Shown one piece after another: positions 52,509 through 60,207 of a stretch of DNA of 62,011 nt. The position numbers and the translations under genes were made by a program. The notes beneath the pieces are model-generated. The model did no database searches. It saw only the letters and a list, made by a program, of their open reading frames with translations, and was not told the origin of the DNA. The stretch's first letter is position 1, and the number at the start of each line of letters is the position of its first letter. Location: positions 1 through 62,011 of the forward strand of contig JAABQQ010000282.1 of NCBI GenBank assembly GCA_011391405.1. Reading direction: 5' to 3'. The stretch is from Gammaproteobacteria bacterium. GTDB lineage: Bacteria; Pseudomonadota; Gammaproteobacteria; Steroidobacterales; Steroidobacteraceae.

Positions 52509-53693
52509 CTACAGGGAGCGGCGCAGGTCCCGCGTCGCAAAGCCTCGCAGCGGCGCAGCGTAGTCCTTCGACAGCGCGATAACCTTGAAGCGTTCACCCA
52601 TTTCACCTGGCAGCGTGAGCACCATCGCCTGGCGTGACAGGTTCAGGCGCTGGACCAGTTCGAGTCCCTCGACGTTGGCGACGAAATCGCCGAGGCCGCA
52701 ACCGATCAGGAAATGCGCCTGCGTCGTGTAACCCGCCACTTCGCAACCCGCGCCTTGCGCCGCCTCGGCAATAGCCGTGAAATCGACCCAGGCGGTGATG
52801 TCCTGCAGGCCGACGCGAGTGAGCGCGTCCTCGTGGAAGCGGTGTCGAAAGTGACAGAGCAGCGTGCCACGCGTGCGTTCGGCCGCGTAGTACTCGCGCC
52901 GCGGCAGGCCGTAGTCGATGAACAGCAGGACACCGCGCTCGAGCGAAGACGCGATCGACTCGAACCAGGGGGCCAGGCCGGTGCACACCTCGGACTCGTA
53001 TCCGTCCGACAGCGAAATGCCGGTGTCCGCTTCGATCCTGCGCACTGCCGCCACCAGGCGCGAGGCCGCGCGCACTTCAGCCAGCTGCAGTTGACCGAAC
53101 TCTGAACTCACGCCGAGCGCATTGACCTCGCCACTGCGAATCGCGAAGCGCTCGATCGTCAGTGCGTCGAGCACCTCGTTTGCCAGGATCATGCCGGTGA
53201 AAGGCACTTCGGGCAGGGAGTCGAGCCACTGCACGCGCGGCAGGAGGTGCGGGACGACCTGCTGCAGGATCTCGCGCTGACGTTCGCGCAGGTCTGCGCT
53301 GAGATCGAGAATCCAGTATTCGGCCGGCAACGTGCCCTGCCGCTCGAGCTCGGCGAGCAGCTCCGCAGCCATCGCGCCGGAACCCGCCCCAAGTTCGAGC
53401 AGGCGCGATTCGGGCCCCAGCTGCTGCAGCACCTCGGCGCACTGCAGCGCCAGGCAGCGGCTGAACACCGGGGCCACCTCGGGCGCCGTGACGAAATCGC
53501 CCGCCGCGCCGAACTTGCGCGCCCCGGCACTGTAATAACCGAGGCCCGGCTCGTAGAGCGCCAGCTGCATGAACCGGTCGAAGCCGATCCAACCGCCGTC
53601 GGCCACGATCTCCGCATGGATGCGCTCCGTGAGTGCTGCGCTGTGCGCCGCCTCCTCGGGAGTCAACTCGGGCAGGTCCAGGGGCACGGTCAT
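52509..53693 (-). CDS. SAM-dependent methyltransferase, MidA/NDUFAF7 family
   Basis: A 394-residue protein of the DUF185 family: IGFDRFMQLALYEPGLGYYSAGARKFGAAGDFVTAPE, LELGAGSGAMAAELL (about 99-113, SAM binding) and ILANEVLDALTIERF. The mitochondrial relative methylates a complex I subunit; bacterial substrate unknown. ATG 53693 is chosen over an upstream ATG that lacks family similarity. Tail-to-tail with cca. Confidence 0.9.
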   Translation of the reverse strand: MTVPLDLPELTPEEAAHSAALTERIHAEIVADGGWIGFDRFMQLALYEPGLGYYSAGARKFGAAGDFVTAPEVAPVFSRCLALQCAEVLQQLGPESRLLELGAGSGAMAAELLAELERQGTLPAEYWILDLSADLRERQREILQQVVPHLLPRVQWLDSLPEVPFTGMILANEVLDALTIERFAIRSGEVNALGVSSEFGQLQLAEVRAASRLVAAVRRIEADTGISLSDGYESEVCTGLAPWFESIASSLERGVLLFIDYGLPRREYYAAERTRGTLLCHFRHRFHEDALTRVGLQDITAWVDFTAIAEAAQGAGCEVAGYTTQAHFLIGCGLGDFVANVEGLELVQRLNLSRQAMVLTLPGEMGERFKVIALSKDYAAPLRGFATRDLRRSL

Positions 53694-53815
53694 CGGTGCT
53701 GGAATCCTTTCGCGCGGACAGCCCGTTGTGGCTGAGGTATCTTGCTGCCGGGAGCGCGCATCGATGGACTCCGGTGCGCGCTCCCACTCACGACATTGCA
53801 CCGATGCGCGAACCC

Positions 53816-54568
53816 ATGAGCAACACTGCTGACTTTCCGCTGGCTGGACGCTGCGCGCTGGTGACGGGCGGCGCTCGCCGGCTGGGCGAAGCGATCGTAC
53901 GCAAGCTGCACGCAGGTGGCGCGTCGGTTGCCGTGCATCACCGCACGTCGGGTGGCGAGGCCGACAGCCTCATCAGCGAACTCAATGCGATCCGAACCGG
54001 GTCCGCCGCGGCTTTCGCCTGCGACCTGCTCGAAGTCGATGCGCTGCCGACTCTCATCGCGGACGTGGTCGCACGGTTTGGCCGGCTCGACATCCTGGTC
54101 AACAACGCGTCGAGCTTCATGCCGACGCCCGTCGGCACGATCACGGCGGAGCAATTCGATGACCTCGTCGGCACCAACCTGCGGGCGCCCCTGTTCCTGT
54201 CGCAGGCTGCGGCACCTGAACTGCGCAGGACTCGCGGCCTGATCCTGAACCTTGCGGACATCCACGGCATGCGGCCGCTGCGGGCGCACGCGGTCTACTC
54301 GGCCGCGAAGGCCGGCCTGATCATGCTGACGAAATCGCTTGCGCGCGAACTCGGTCCCGACGTGCGGGTGAATGCGATTGCGCCCGGTCCGGTGCTGTGG
54401 CCCGAGGGCGGGCTCGACCCGGCCCTGCAGCACGAAATCGTTGCGAAGACCGCCCTGCAGCGCACCGGCTCGCCGGACGACATCGCGCGCACGGCCTTTT
54501 TCTTTGCGGCGGAAGCACCCTACGTCACGGGCCAGATCCTCGCGGTCGACGGCGGACGCAGCATCTGA
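53816..54568 (+). CDS. folM: Pteridine reductase / FolM-like short-chain dehydrogenase
   Basis: A 250-residue SDR. TGGARRLG (17-24) is the arginine-containing cofactor motif typical of NADPH-dependent pteridine reductases; NNASSF, Tyr161 and Lys165 (YSAAKAG) form the active site, and VDGGRSI ends the protein. It probably reduces dihydropterins or dihydrofolate. Neighbouring folK and folB support the pterin role. An ATG four codons earlier (53804) is equally possible. Confidence 0.85.
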   Translation: MSNTADFPLAGRCALVTGGARRLGEAIVRKLHAGGASVAVHHRTSGGEADSLISELNAIRTGSAAAFACDLLEVDALPTLIADVVARFGRLDILVNNASSFMPTPVGTITAEQFDDLVGTNLRAPLFLSQAAAPELRRTRGLILNLADIHGMRPLRAHAVYSAAKAGLIMLTKSLARELGPDVRVNAIAPGPVLWPEGGLDPALQHEIVAKTALQRTGSPDDIARTAFFFAAEAPYVTGQILAVDGGRSI

Positions 54569-54600
54569 CCCGCCTTGCGGCGTGAACAGCCCGCCGGGCG

Positions 54601-55125
54601 TCATGCTTTGTCGCCGCGCGCGGGCTTCCACGCCAGCTCCACCGGCCGCATCGCGTGCGCTGCCTGCGTCGCCTGCAAGTCCCGCCACAGCTCACGCAGC
54701 GTGCGTCGCTCGATCGGGTGCACGGTGTCCGGCGCGATCTCCGCCGCCGGGCCCAGCATGTAGGCCCGCTTGAGCAGGTCGGGCCGCGGCAGCGTGAGTC
54801 CCGGCCCGGCACAAACCGTGTCGCCGAACAAGAGGATGTCGAGATCCATCGCGCGTGGCGCCCACTTCGGCGCCAGGCGCTCGCGTCCGCACGCGGTCTC
54901 GGCGGCATGCAGCCGTTCGATCACCTGGTGCACATTCAGGTCGGTCTGGAAACCGACCACGAGGTTGATGAAATCATCGCCCTCGAAACCGACGGCAGCG
55001 TTGGCATACGCGCGGGATACGGTAACCGGCGCGAAGTCATGGTCGAGTACGTCGAGCGCGCGACGCAGGTTCTCGAGCGGCGCGACGTTACTGCCCGCCG
55101 CGACATAGACCGTCGTGGTGCTCAC
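54601..55125 (-). CDS. folK: 2-amino-4-hydroxy-6-hydroxymethyldihydropteridine pyrophosphokinase
   Basis: A 174-residue enzyme of folate synthesis. YVAAGSNVAPLENL, the RERLAPKWAPRAMDLDILLFGD segment with the metal-binding DLD, and LPRPDLLKRAYMLGPAAEI are HPPK motifs. Its ATG overlaps the folB stop, so folB-folK are co-translated. Confidence 0.95.
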   Translation of the reverse strand: MSTTTVYVAAGSNVAPLENLRRALDVLDHDFAPVTVSRAYANAAVGFEGDDFINLVVGFQTDLNVHQVIERLHAAETACGRERLAPKWAPRAMDLDILLFGDTVCAGPGLTLPRPDLLKRAYMLGPAAEIAPDTVHPIERRTLRELWRDLQATQAAHAMRPVELAWKPARGDKA

Positions 55126-55490
55126 GGCGTCGGGTAGTCTGCGCGTCGACGCTCGATGACGATGCCGACGTCACGGGAGCCGCGCAGCGCGCCCTGCTTG
55201 TTCAGGCGGATCTTGACTGCGGGCACGTCGAATTCCGTGAGGATGATCTGCGCGATGCGGTCGATCAGCGTCTCGACCAGCTGAAACTCCGACTCGCTCA
55301 CGAACTGCAACAGCCGCTTCGACACCTTCTTGTAGTCGAGCGTGTCGTCGATGTGATCGCTCGCCGCGGCCTTGCGGATGTCGGTGGTCATCTCGAGGTC
55401 GATCACGACCTTCTGCTTGACCTTCCGCTCCCAGTCCCAGATGCCGATGATGCATTCGGCGGTGAGGCCCGTCAGAAAAATGGTGTCCAT
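55122..55490 (-). CDS. folB: Dihydroneopterin aldolase
   Basis: A 122-residue enzyme. MDTIFLTGLTAECIIGIWDWERKVKQKVVIDLEM is the FolB start, followed by DDTLDYKKVSKRLLQFV, FQLVETLIDRIAQIIL and VKIRLNKQGALRGSRDVGI. Feeds HPPK in folate synthesis. The open frame to 55604 has an ATG with no family similarity; ATG 55490 is used. Confidence 0.95.
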   Translation of the reverse strand: MDTIFLTGLTAECIIGIWDWERKVKQKVVIDLEMTTDIRKAAASDHIDDTLDYKKVSKRLLQFVSESEFQLVETLIDRIAQIILTEFDVPAVKIRLNKQGALRGSRDVGIVIERRRADYPTP

Positions 55491-55561
55491 CGTTGCCGTC
55501 TGTTCGCTCGGGCGGGCCGGTCGGTTAGATTCTGTCGTGCGGTCGTGCGGTCCGTCTGCCC

Positions 55562-56587
55562 TCACGCGGCAGGCGACGGCGGAACCAGGTCCGTCATCGG
55601 CCACCGTGCGCGGGCACGGATCGAGAAGTCGTCGCGTTCACCTGCGGCGAGCCGCAGCTGCCCCAGCAGCGCGATCATCGCCGCGTTGTCGGTGCAGAAC
55701 TCGGCGCGAGGATAGACGACCCGGACCCCCTGCCGCTCGCCCATCGCAAGCATCCGGGCACGCAGCCGCCGGTTGGCGCCCACGCCGCCCGCCACGACCA
55801 GCGTCGAGGCGCCGGTGGCATCGATTGCCCGTTGGCACTTGATCACGAGCGTGTCGACCACGGCCTCCTCGAACCCCCGGGCGGCATCGGCTCGCGCCTG
55901 CGGGTCGAGTTCGCCGCGGTTGCGCAGCGCCACGACGACGGCGGTTTTGAGGCCGCTGAACGAAAAATCGAGGCCCGGACGCTCGGTCAGCGGCCGCGGG
56001 AAGCGGAATACGTCAGGCCGGCCCTGCTCGGCGAGCGCGGCGAGTTGCGGCCCGCCGGGGTATCCCAGGCCGAGCAGCTTCGCCGTCTTGTCGAAAGCCT
56101 CGCCTGCCGCGTCGTCGAGCGAACTTCCCAGGAGTTCGTACCGGCCGACCCTCTCCACGCGGGCGAGCAGCGTGTGTCCGCCTGAGACCAGCAACGCGAC
56201 GAAGGGAAACAGCGGCGGCTCCGGCTCGAGCAGAGGCGCGAGCAAGTGACCTTCCATGTGGTGAACCCCGATGCAGGGCAGGTCCCAGGCGTAGGCGAGG
56301 CTACGGGCGACGGCGGCACCGACCAGCAGCGCACCCATCAGGCCAGGACCACAAGTGTAGGCGATGCCGTCGATCGTCGCGCGACCACCGCTCCGGTCAA
56401 CCGTTTTTTCCAGTAAAGGCAACAACTTACGCAAGTGGTCGCGCGAGGCGAGCTCGGGCACCACGCCCCCATAGGTCGCGTGCAGTGCCACCTGGCTGTG
56501 CAGCTCGTGCGCAAGCAAGCCGGCCTTACCGTCGTAGACGGCGGCGGCGGTCTCGTCGCAGGAGGTCTCGATCCCCAGAACCCGCAT
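55562..56587 (-). CDS. tsaD: tRNA N6-threonylcarbamoyladenosine synthase subunit TsaD
   Basis: A 341-residue ASKHA-fold protein. [19 protein letters not shown], the iron-binding HMEGH (110-114), [26 protein letters not shown] and FSFSGLKT are complete. With TsaB/C/E it makes t6A37 in ANN-decoding tRNAs. Divergent from rpsU, the conserved arrangement. Confidence 0.97.
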   Translation of the reverse strand: MRVLGIETSCDETAAAVYDGKAGLLAHELHSQVALHATYGGVVPELASRDHLRKLLPLLEKTVDRSGGRATIDGIAYTCGPGLMGALLVGAAVARSLAYAWDLPCIGVHHMEGHLLAPLLEPEPPLFPFVALLVSGGHTLLARVERVGRYELLGSSLDDAAGEAFDKTAKLLGLGYPGGPQLAALAEQGRPDVFRFPRPLTERPGLDFSFSGLKTAVVVALRNRGELDPQARADAARGFEEAVVDTLVIKCQRAIDATGASTLVVAGGVGANRRLRARMLAMGERQGVRVVYPRAEFCTDNAAMIALLGQLRLAAGERDDFSIRARARWPMTDLVPPSPAA

Positions 56588-56607
56588 GTGGTCGGCTCGC
56601 TGTACTT

Positions 56608-56636
56608 TTGCAATTCCCCGCCGCGATCTCTAGAAT
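56608..56636 (+). promoter_or_regulatory. Candidate promoter of the rpsU-yqeY-dnaG-rpoD locus
   Basis: TTGCAA (56608-56613) and TAGAAT (56631-56636) are exactly 17 bp apart, a good sigma-70 match. The leader to rpsU is about 115 nt and includes a short GTCCC/GGGAC hairpin near 56670. Confidence 0.65.
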
Positions 56637-56759
56637 TCGCGGTCCCTTACTGGCCGTGCGTCCCTCGGGACCCGGCTGGCTGTCCAACAACGTTTCGATG
56701 ACTGGCGCCCAGGCCACTGGCCGGCCGTCCAGCCGTTTTGACCGATTGACGAGGTTTCG

Positions 56760-56981
56760 ATGCCCAGCGTCCGCATCCGTGAGAACGAATACTTCGATGC
56801 CGCCCTGCGCCGCTTCAAGCGTGCGTGCGAAAAAGCCGGTGTGCTGACGGAACTTCGTCGCCGCGAATTCTACGAGAAGCCGACGCAGGAGCGTAAGCGC
56901 AAGAAGGCGGCCGCCGTGAAGCGCCACCAGAAGCGCAGCACACGCGATTTCTCGTCGGCACCCCGCGTCCGCAACTTCTGA
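56760..56981 (+). CDS. rpsU: 30S ribosomal protein S21
   Basis: A 73-residue basic protein. [26 protein letters not shown] and the arginine/lysine-rich C-terminus match S21. GAGG six bases before the ATG. First gene of the macromolecular synthesis locus. Confidence 0.97.
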   Translation: MPSVRIRENEYFDAALRRFKRACEKAGVLTELRRREFYEKPTQERKRKKAAAVKRHQKRSTRDFSSAPRVRNF

Positions 56982-57048
56982 TCCGCTTGCTCGATCAACC
57001 GATCGCCTGGTTGATTGAACTCTCAGGTCGCGACGCCAGCACACCACG

Positions 57049-57504
57049 ATGACCACTGCTTCCCTCAAGGAGCGGATCACCGAGGACATGAAGTCCGCCA
57101 TGCGCGCGGGCGAGAAAGAGCGTCTCGGCACCATCCGCATGCTGCAGGCGGGCATCAAGCAGCGCGAAGTGGACGAACGCATTTCGCTCGACGACGCGCA
57201 GGTGCTGTCAGTCATCGAAAAAATGCTCAAGCAGCGCAAGGAATCGATCGCCCAGTTCGAACAGGGCGGACGCGCTGATCTCGCGGCCAGGGAACAGGCC
57301 GAAATCGAACTGCTGACGGTCTACCTGCCCGCGCAACTCTCCGACGCCGAAGTCGATACCCTGATCAAGGATGCCATCGCGTCCACCGGTGCCGCGTCCG
57401 TCAAGGACATGGGCAAGGTGATGGCGATCGTGAAGGCGAAGGCCGCCGGGCGCACCGACATGGGCGCGGCCAGCGCCCGCATCAAGGCGGCGCTCTCCGC
57501 CTGA
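57049..57504 (+). CDS. yqeY: GatB/YqeY domain protein
   Basis: A 151-residue helical protein: LKERITEDMKSAMRAGEKERLGTIRML, LSVIEKMLKQRKESIAQFEQGGR, YLPAQLSDAEVD and GRTDMGAASARIKAAL. Related to the tRNA-binding tail of GatB; function uncertain. Commonly found between rpsU and dnaG. Confidence 0.93.
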   Translation: MTTASLKERITEDMKSAMRAGEKERLGTIRMLQAGIKQREVDERISLDDAQVLSVIEKMLKQRKESIAQFEQGGRADLAAREQAEIELLTVYLPAQLSDAEVDTLIKDAIASTGAASVKDMGKVMAIVKAKAAGRTDMGAASARIKAALSA

Positions 57505-57612
57505 TCCGGCTGTGTGCCGGTGCGCCTCGGTTGGGCGCGTTCCATCATTTCGCTTTTGACTCGTGGCGCTGTCTTGCTGACGCGGCGCGTTTTTGCGCCA
57601 GATGCCCAAGGT

Positions 57613-57774
57613 TCGGGGTTCGGGTCTTACTCCCGCGCCCGGAAAGGCAGACACGGGCGCGGGAGTAAGACCCGAACCCCGACCTGACATGCGGCGCCTG
57701 AGCGCCTCGTCGGGCGTGAAGCACGACGGTCAAAATCGAAGTGCAGGTGTCGCGCCCGACGAGACGCACGGCGC
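57613..57774 (-). repeat. Family I double-hairpin element, copy 5 (reverse)
   Basis: Hairpin B: perfect 29-bp stem (57613-57641, 57654-57682) around GAAAGGCAGACA. Hairpin A: 57694-57774, GCGCC-TGA-GCG, stem CTCGTCGGGCG/CGCCCGACGAG, loop of about 36 nt, then A-CGC-AC-GGCGC. Lies 109 nt after yqeY. Confidence 0.85.
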
Positions 57775-57953
57775 ATGCAGCCGGATAGAGCGGGTACGCG
57801 CCGCTTGATGCGCGAACCGGGGGTTCAGGCTCGCGACCAAAACCACCTTAGGTGCTGCGCTGGTGCCGTTCGCAACGGCGGGGATCGGGCACGGTTGCAA
57901 GCTCCTGTCGCGGTCGACAGCGAACCTGGGGACTCGTGCGGTAAACGCTGCTT

Positions 57954-58082
57954 GCACCGTGCGAGTTTTCGGGTCCGGCCGAAAACTCGCTCAGGTGCGT
58001 CGCAGCAGGCGGTCGATGCGGTGCTTGTTCCGGCGGGCGTGTCTGCCTTTCCGCCCGCCGGAACAAGCACCGCATCGACCGC
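57954..58082 (+). repeat. Family I double-hairpin element, copy 6 (forward)
   Basis: Hairpin A: 57954-57998, GCACC-GT-GCGA, stem GTTTTCGG/CCGAAAAC, CGC-TCA-GGTGC. The G-to-A and C-to-T changes in the outer GCACC/GGTGC pair are compensatory relative to GCGCC/GGCGC in the other copies. Hairpin B: perfect 31-bp stem (58009-58039, 58052-58082) around TGTCTGCCTTTC. Inverted relative to copy 5, with 179 bp between them and no gene seen there; 106 nt upstream of dnaG. Confidence 0.85.
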
Positions 58083-58188
58083 CCACTCCGACCTCCTGAC
58101 CGCAGCCCAGGCAGCCCGAAAAGCCGCTCTTGCGAGCGCCCACCCGCACCCCCACTATCGCTACCCGACCCGACGCCGAACCCGCACC

Positions 58189-60153
58189 GTGGCCCGCATC
58201 CCCCAGCATTTCATCGACGAACTCGTCGCCCGCACCGACATCATCGAGGTGATCGGCAACCGCGTGCAGTTGAAGAAAGCCGGTCGCGAGTACAAGGCCT
58301 GCTGCCCGTTTCACGACGAAAAAACACCGTCGTTCTGGGTCAGCGTCGACAAGCAGTTCTATCACTGCTTCGGCTGCGGCGCCCACGGCACCGTGCTCGG
58401 CTTCGTCATGGAATACGATCACCTCGGCTTCATCGAGGCGGTCGAAGATCTCGCGGCGCGAGCCGGCCTCGAAGTACCGCGCGAGGGAGGCGCGGCCGCG
58501 GGCCCGGCCAACCCGCACGACGAACTCTACGTGGCGATGGAACGCGCCGCGCTCTATTTCCGCCAGTGCCTGAGCGGCGATTCGCGCGCACGCGACTACG
58601 TGAAGCGACGCGGGCTCGACGTCGACGCCGTGCAGAAGTTCGGCATTGGTTACGCCGCAGCACGCTGGGATGGATTGCTCGAGCGGTATGGCGGCACCGA
58701 GGACGAACGGCACGTGTTGCTGCGCGCGGGCCTCATCATCGAACGCCAGCCACAGCAGGACACGCCAACTGCTCCCGCGTCGACTTCGCCCACAACCGAC
58801 ACCGTCGCGACCGCCGGCAGCAGCAGCTACGCGCGCGAGCGCGGCTTCTACGATCGCTTCCGCGACCGCGTCATGTTCCCGATCCGCGACACGCGCGGTC
58901 GCACGATCGCTTTCGGCGGACGTGTGCTCGATCAAGGCGAGCCGAAGTACCTGAACTCGCCGGAGACCGAACTCTTCCACAAAGGCCGCGAACTCTACGG
59001 CCTGTACGAAGCACGCCAGGCAACTCGCAGCCTGCAGCGACTGATGGTGGTCGAGGGCTACATGGACGTCGTCAGCCTGCACCAGGCCGGCATCACCTAT
59101 GCGGTGGCGACGCTCGGCACGTCGACGACACCCGAGCATCTGCAGCGCATCTTCCGCCTCGTCGGCGAAGTGGTGTTCTGCTTCGACGGTGACCGGGCGG
59201 GCCGTGCGGCGGCCTGGCGTGCACTCGAAAACGCGGTCGCGGAAGTGAAGCAGGGCCGACAGGTGCGGTTCCTGTTCCTGCCGGACGGCCACGACCCCGA
59301 CACGCTCGTGCGCGAAGAGGGCAAGGCAGCGTTCGAGGCGCGCCTCGCCGACGCAACGCCGCTCTCGCAGTACCTGATCCGGGAATTGTCGTCGCGCGTC
59401 GAGACCGGCAGCGTCGACGGCCGGGCGAAACTGGTGGAGCTGGCGCGGCCGCTGGTGCGAAGGATTCCGTCCGACGTCTACCGCGAGCTGCTGGTCAATC
59501 AACTGGCCGAAGTGGTCGGGATGTCCCCTGGCCGACTCAATGAAATGCTGGGTGGCGATGCCCAGGACGCGCAGGCCGGCGCGGGACAGGCACGCGCTCA
59601 AACGTCGTCGAGTGGCTCGTATTCCGAAAGAAATTCAAGCGGTTATGAGCGCCCGAGCGGCCTCGGCGGCGCGCGGTTCGGGGCCTCGCATGCCGCCGCC
59701 CCGGGACGCGGCACCCTGATCCGGCAGGCAGTCATGCTGCTCGTGCACCACCCGGCCTCCGCAACTGCGATCAGCGGACAGCAGATCGATGCCGTGGCGG
59801 CCATCGACCGGCCTGGAATTCCGCTGTTGGCCGAGATGCTGACCCGGCTGCGGGAGGATCCTCCGGCAAACACGGCGGCGCTCCTCGAGCGTTGGCGTGA
59901 CCAACCGGAACAGGGTTCGCTGGCCAAGCTGGCCGCGGCGGTCTGCCTGGCGCCGGATGCCGCGGGCGCAACCGCGGAACTGAAATCGGCCCTGAACCGT
60001 CTGATCATCGAGGAATCCCCGGTCCGGCGGCTCGACGAGCTGATGGCCAAGGCCCGGGATTCGTCGCTGGACGATGCCGAAAAGCTGGAATTGCAGGGAC
60101 TGCTCCGGGCCCGGAGCCCGGCGGCCCGCAAGCCCCCGGCAGCCCCTCGATAG
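58189..60153 (+). CDS. dnaG: DNA primase
   Basis: A 654-residue primase. CHC2 zinc ligands Cys39, His42, Cys60, Cys63 (CCPFHDEKTPSF, FGCGAHG); Toprim Glu289 (VVEGYMDVVSL) and DGD at 333-335. A 30-residue Pro/Thr/Ser-rich insert after LIIERQ and a 60-residue low-complexity linker before the helicase-binding C-terminal domain make it longer than E. coli DnaG (581). GTG 58189 (ARIPQHFIDELVARTDI) fits the family start; the frame is open upstream through family I copy 6 but is unrelated there. Confidence 0.95.
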   Translation: MARIPQHFIDELVARTDIIEVIGNRVQLKKAGREYKACCPFHDEKTPSFWVSVDKQFYHCFGCGAHGTVLGFVMEYDHLGFIEAVEDLAARAGLEVPREGGAAAGPANPHDELYVAMERAALYFRQCLSGDSRARDYVKRRGLDVDAVQKFGIGYAAARWDGLLERYGGTEDERHVLLRAGLIIERQPQQDTPTAPASTSPTTDTVATAGSSSYARERGFYDRFRDRVMFPIRDTRGRTIAFGGRVLDQGEPKYLNSPETELFHKGRELYGLYEARQATRSLQRLMVVEGYMDVVSLHQAGITYAVATLGTSTTPEHLQRIFRLVGEVVFCFDGDRAGRAAAWRALENAVAEVKQGRQVRFLFLPDGHDPDTLVREEGKAAFEARLADATPLSQYLIRELSSRVETGSVDGRAKLVELARPLVRRIPSDVYRELLVNQLAEVVGMSPGRLNEMLGGDAQDAQAGAGQARAQTSSSGSYSERNSSGYERPSGLGGARFGASHAAAPGRGTLIRQAVMLLVHHPASATAISGQQIDAVAAIDRPGIPLLAEMLTRLREDPPANTAALLERWRDQPEQGSLAKLAAAVCLAPDAAGATAELKSALNRLIIEESPVRRLDELMAKARDSSLDDAEKLELQGLLRARSPAARKPPAAPR

Positions 60154-60176
60154 TCGGGCGCAGCCTGTCCCCGGCA

Positions 60177-60185
60177 TGGTAGAAT
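60177..60185 (+). promoter_or_regulatory. Extended -10 promoter candidate before rpoD
   Basis: TGGTAGAAT is an extended -10 (TGn plus TAGAAT). No -35 match is seen. It would give rpoD its own transcript with a short leader, as in other macromolecular synthesis loci. Confidence 0.4.
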
Positions 60186-60207
60186 TCCGCTCTTTTTTAG
60201 ACTCCCC

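Noticed and set aside
26689..58082. CRISPR array interpretation of the repeats
   Set aside because: Copies are dispersed, inverted and stem-variable, without regular spacers or cas genes.
57775..58188. N-terminal extension of dnaG by about 138 residues
   Set aside because: It runs through family I copy 6 and has no primase similarity; GTG 58189 gives the standard start.
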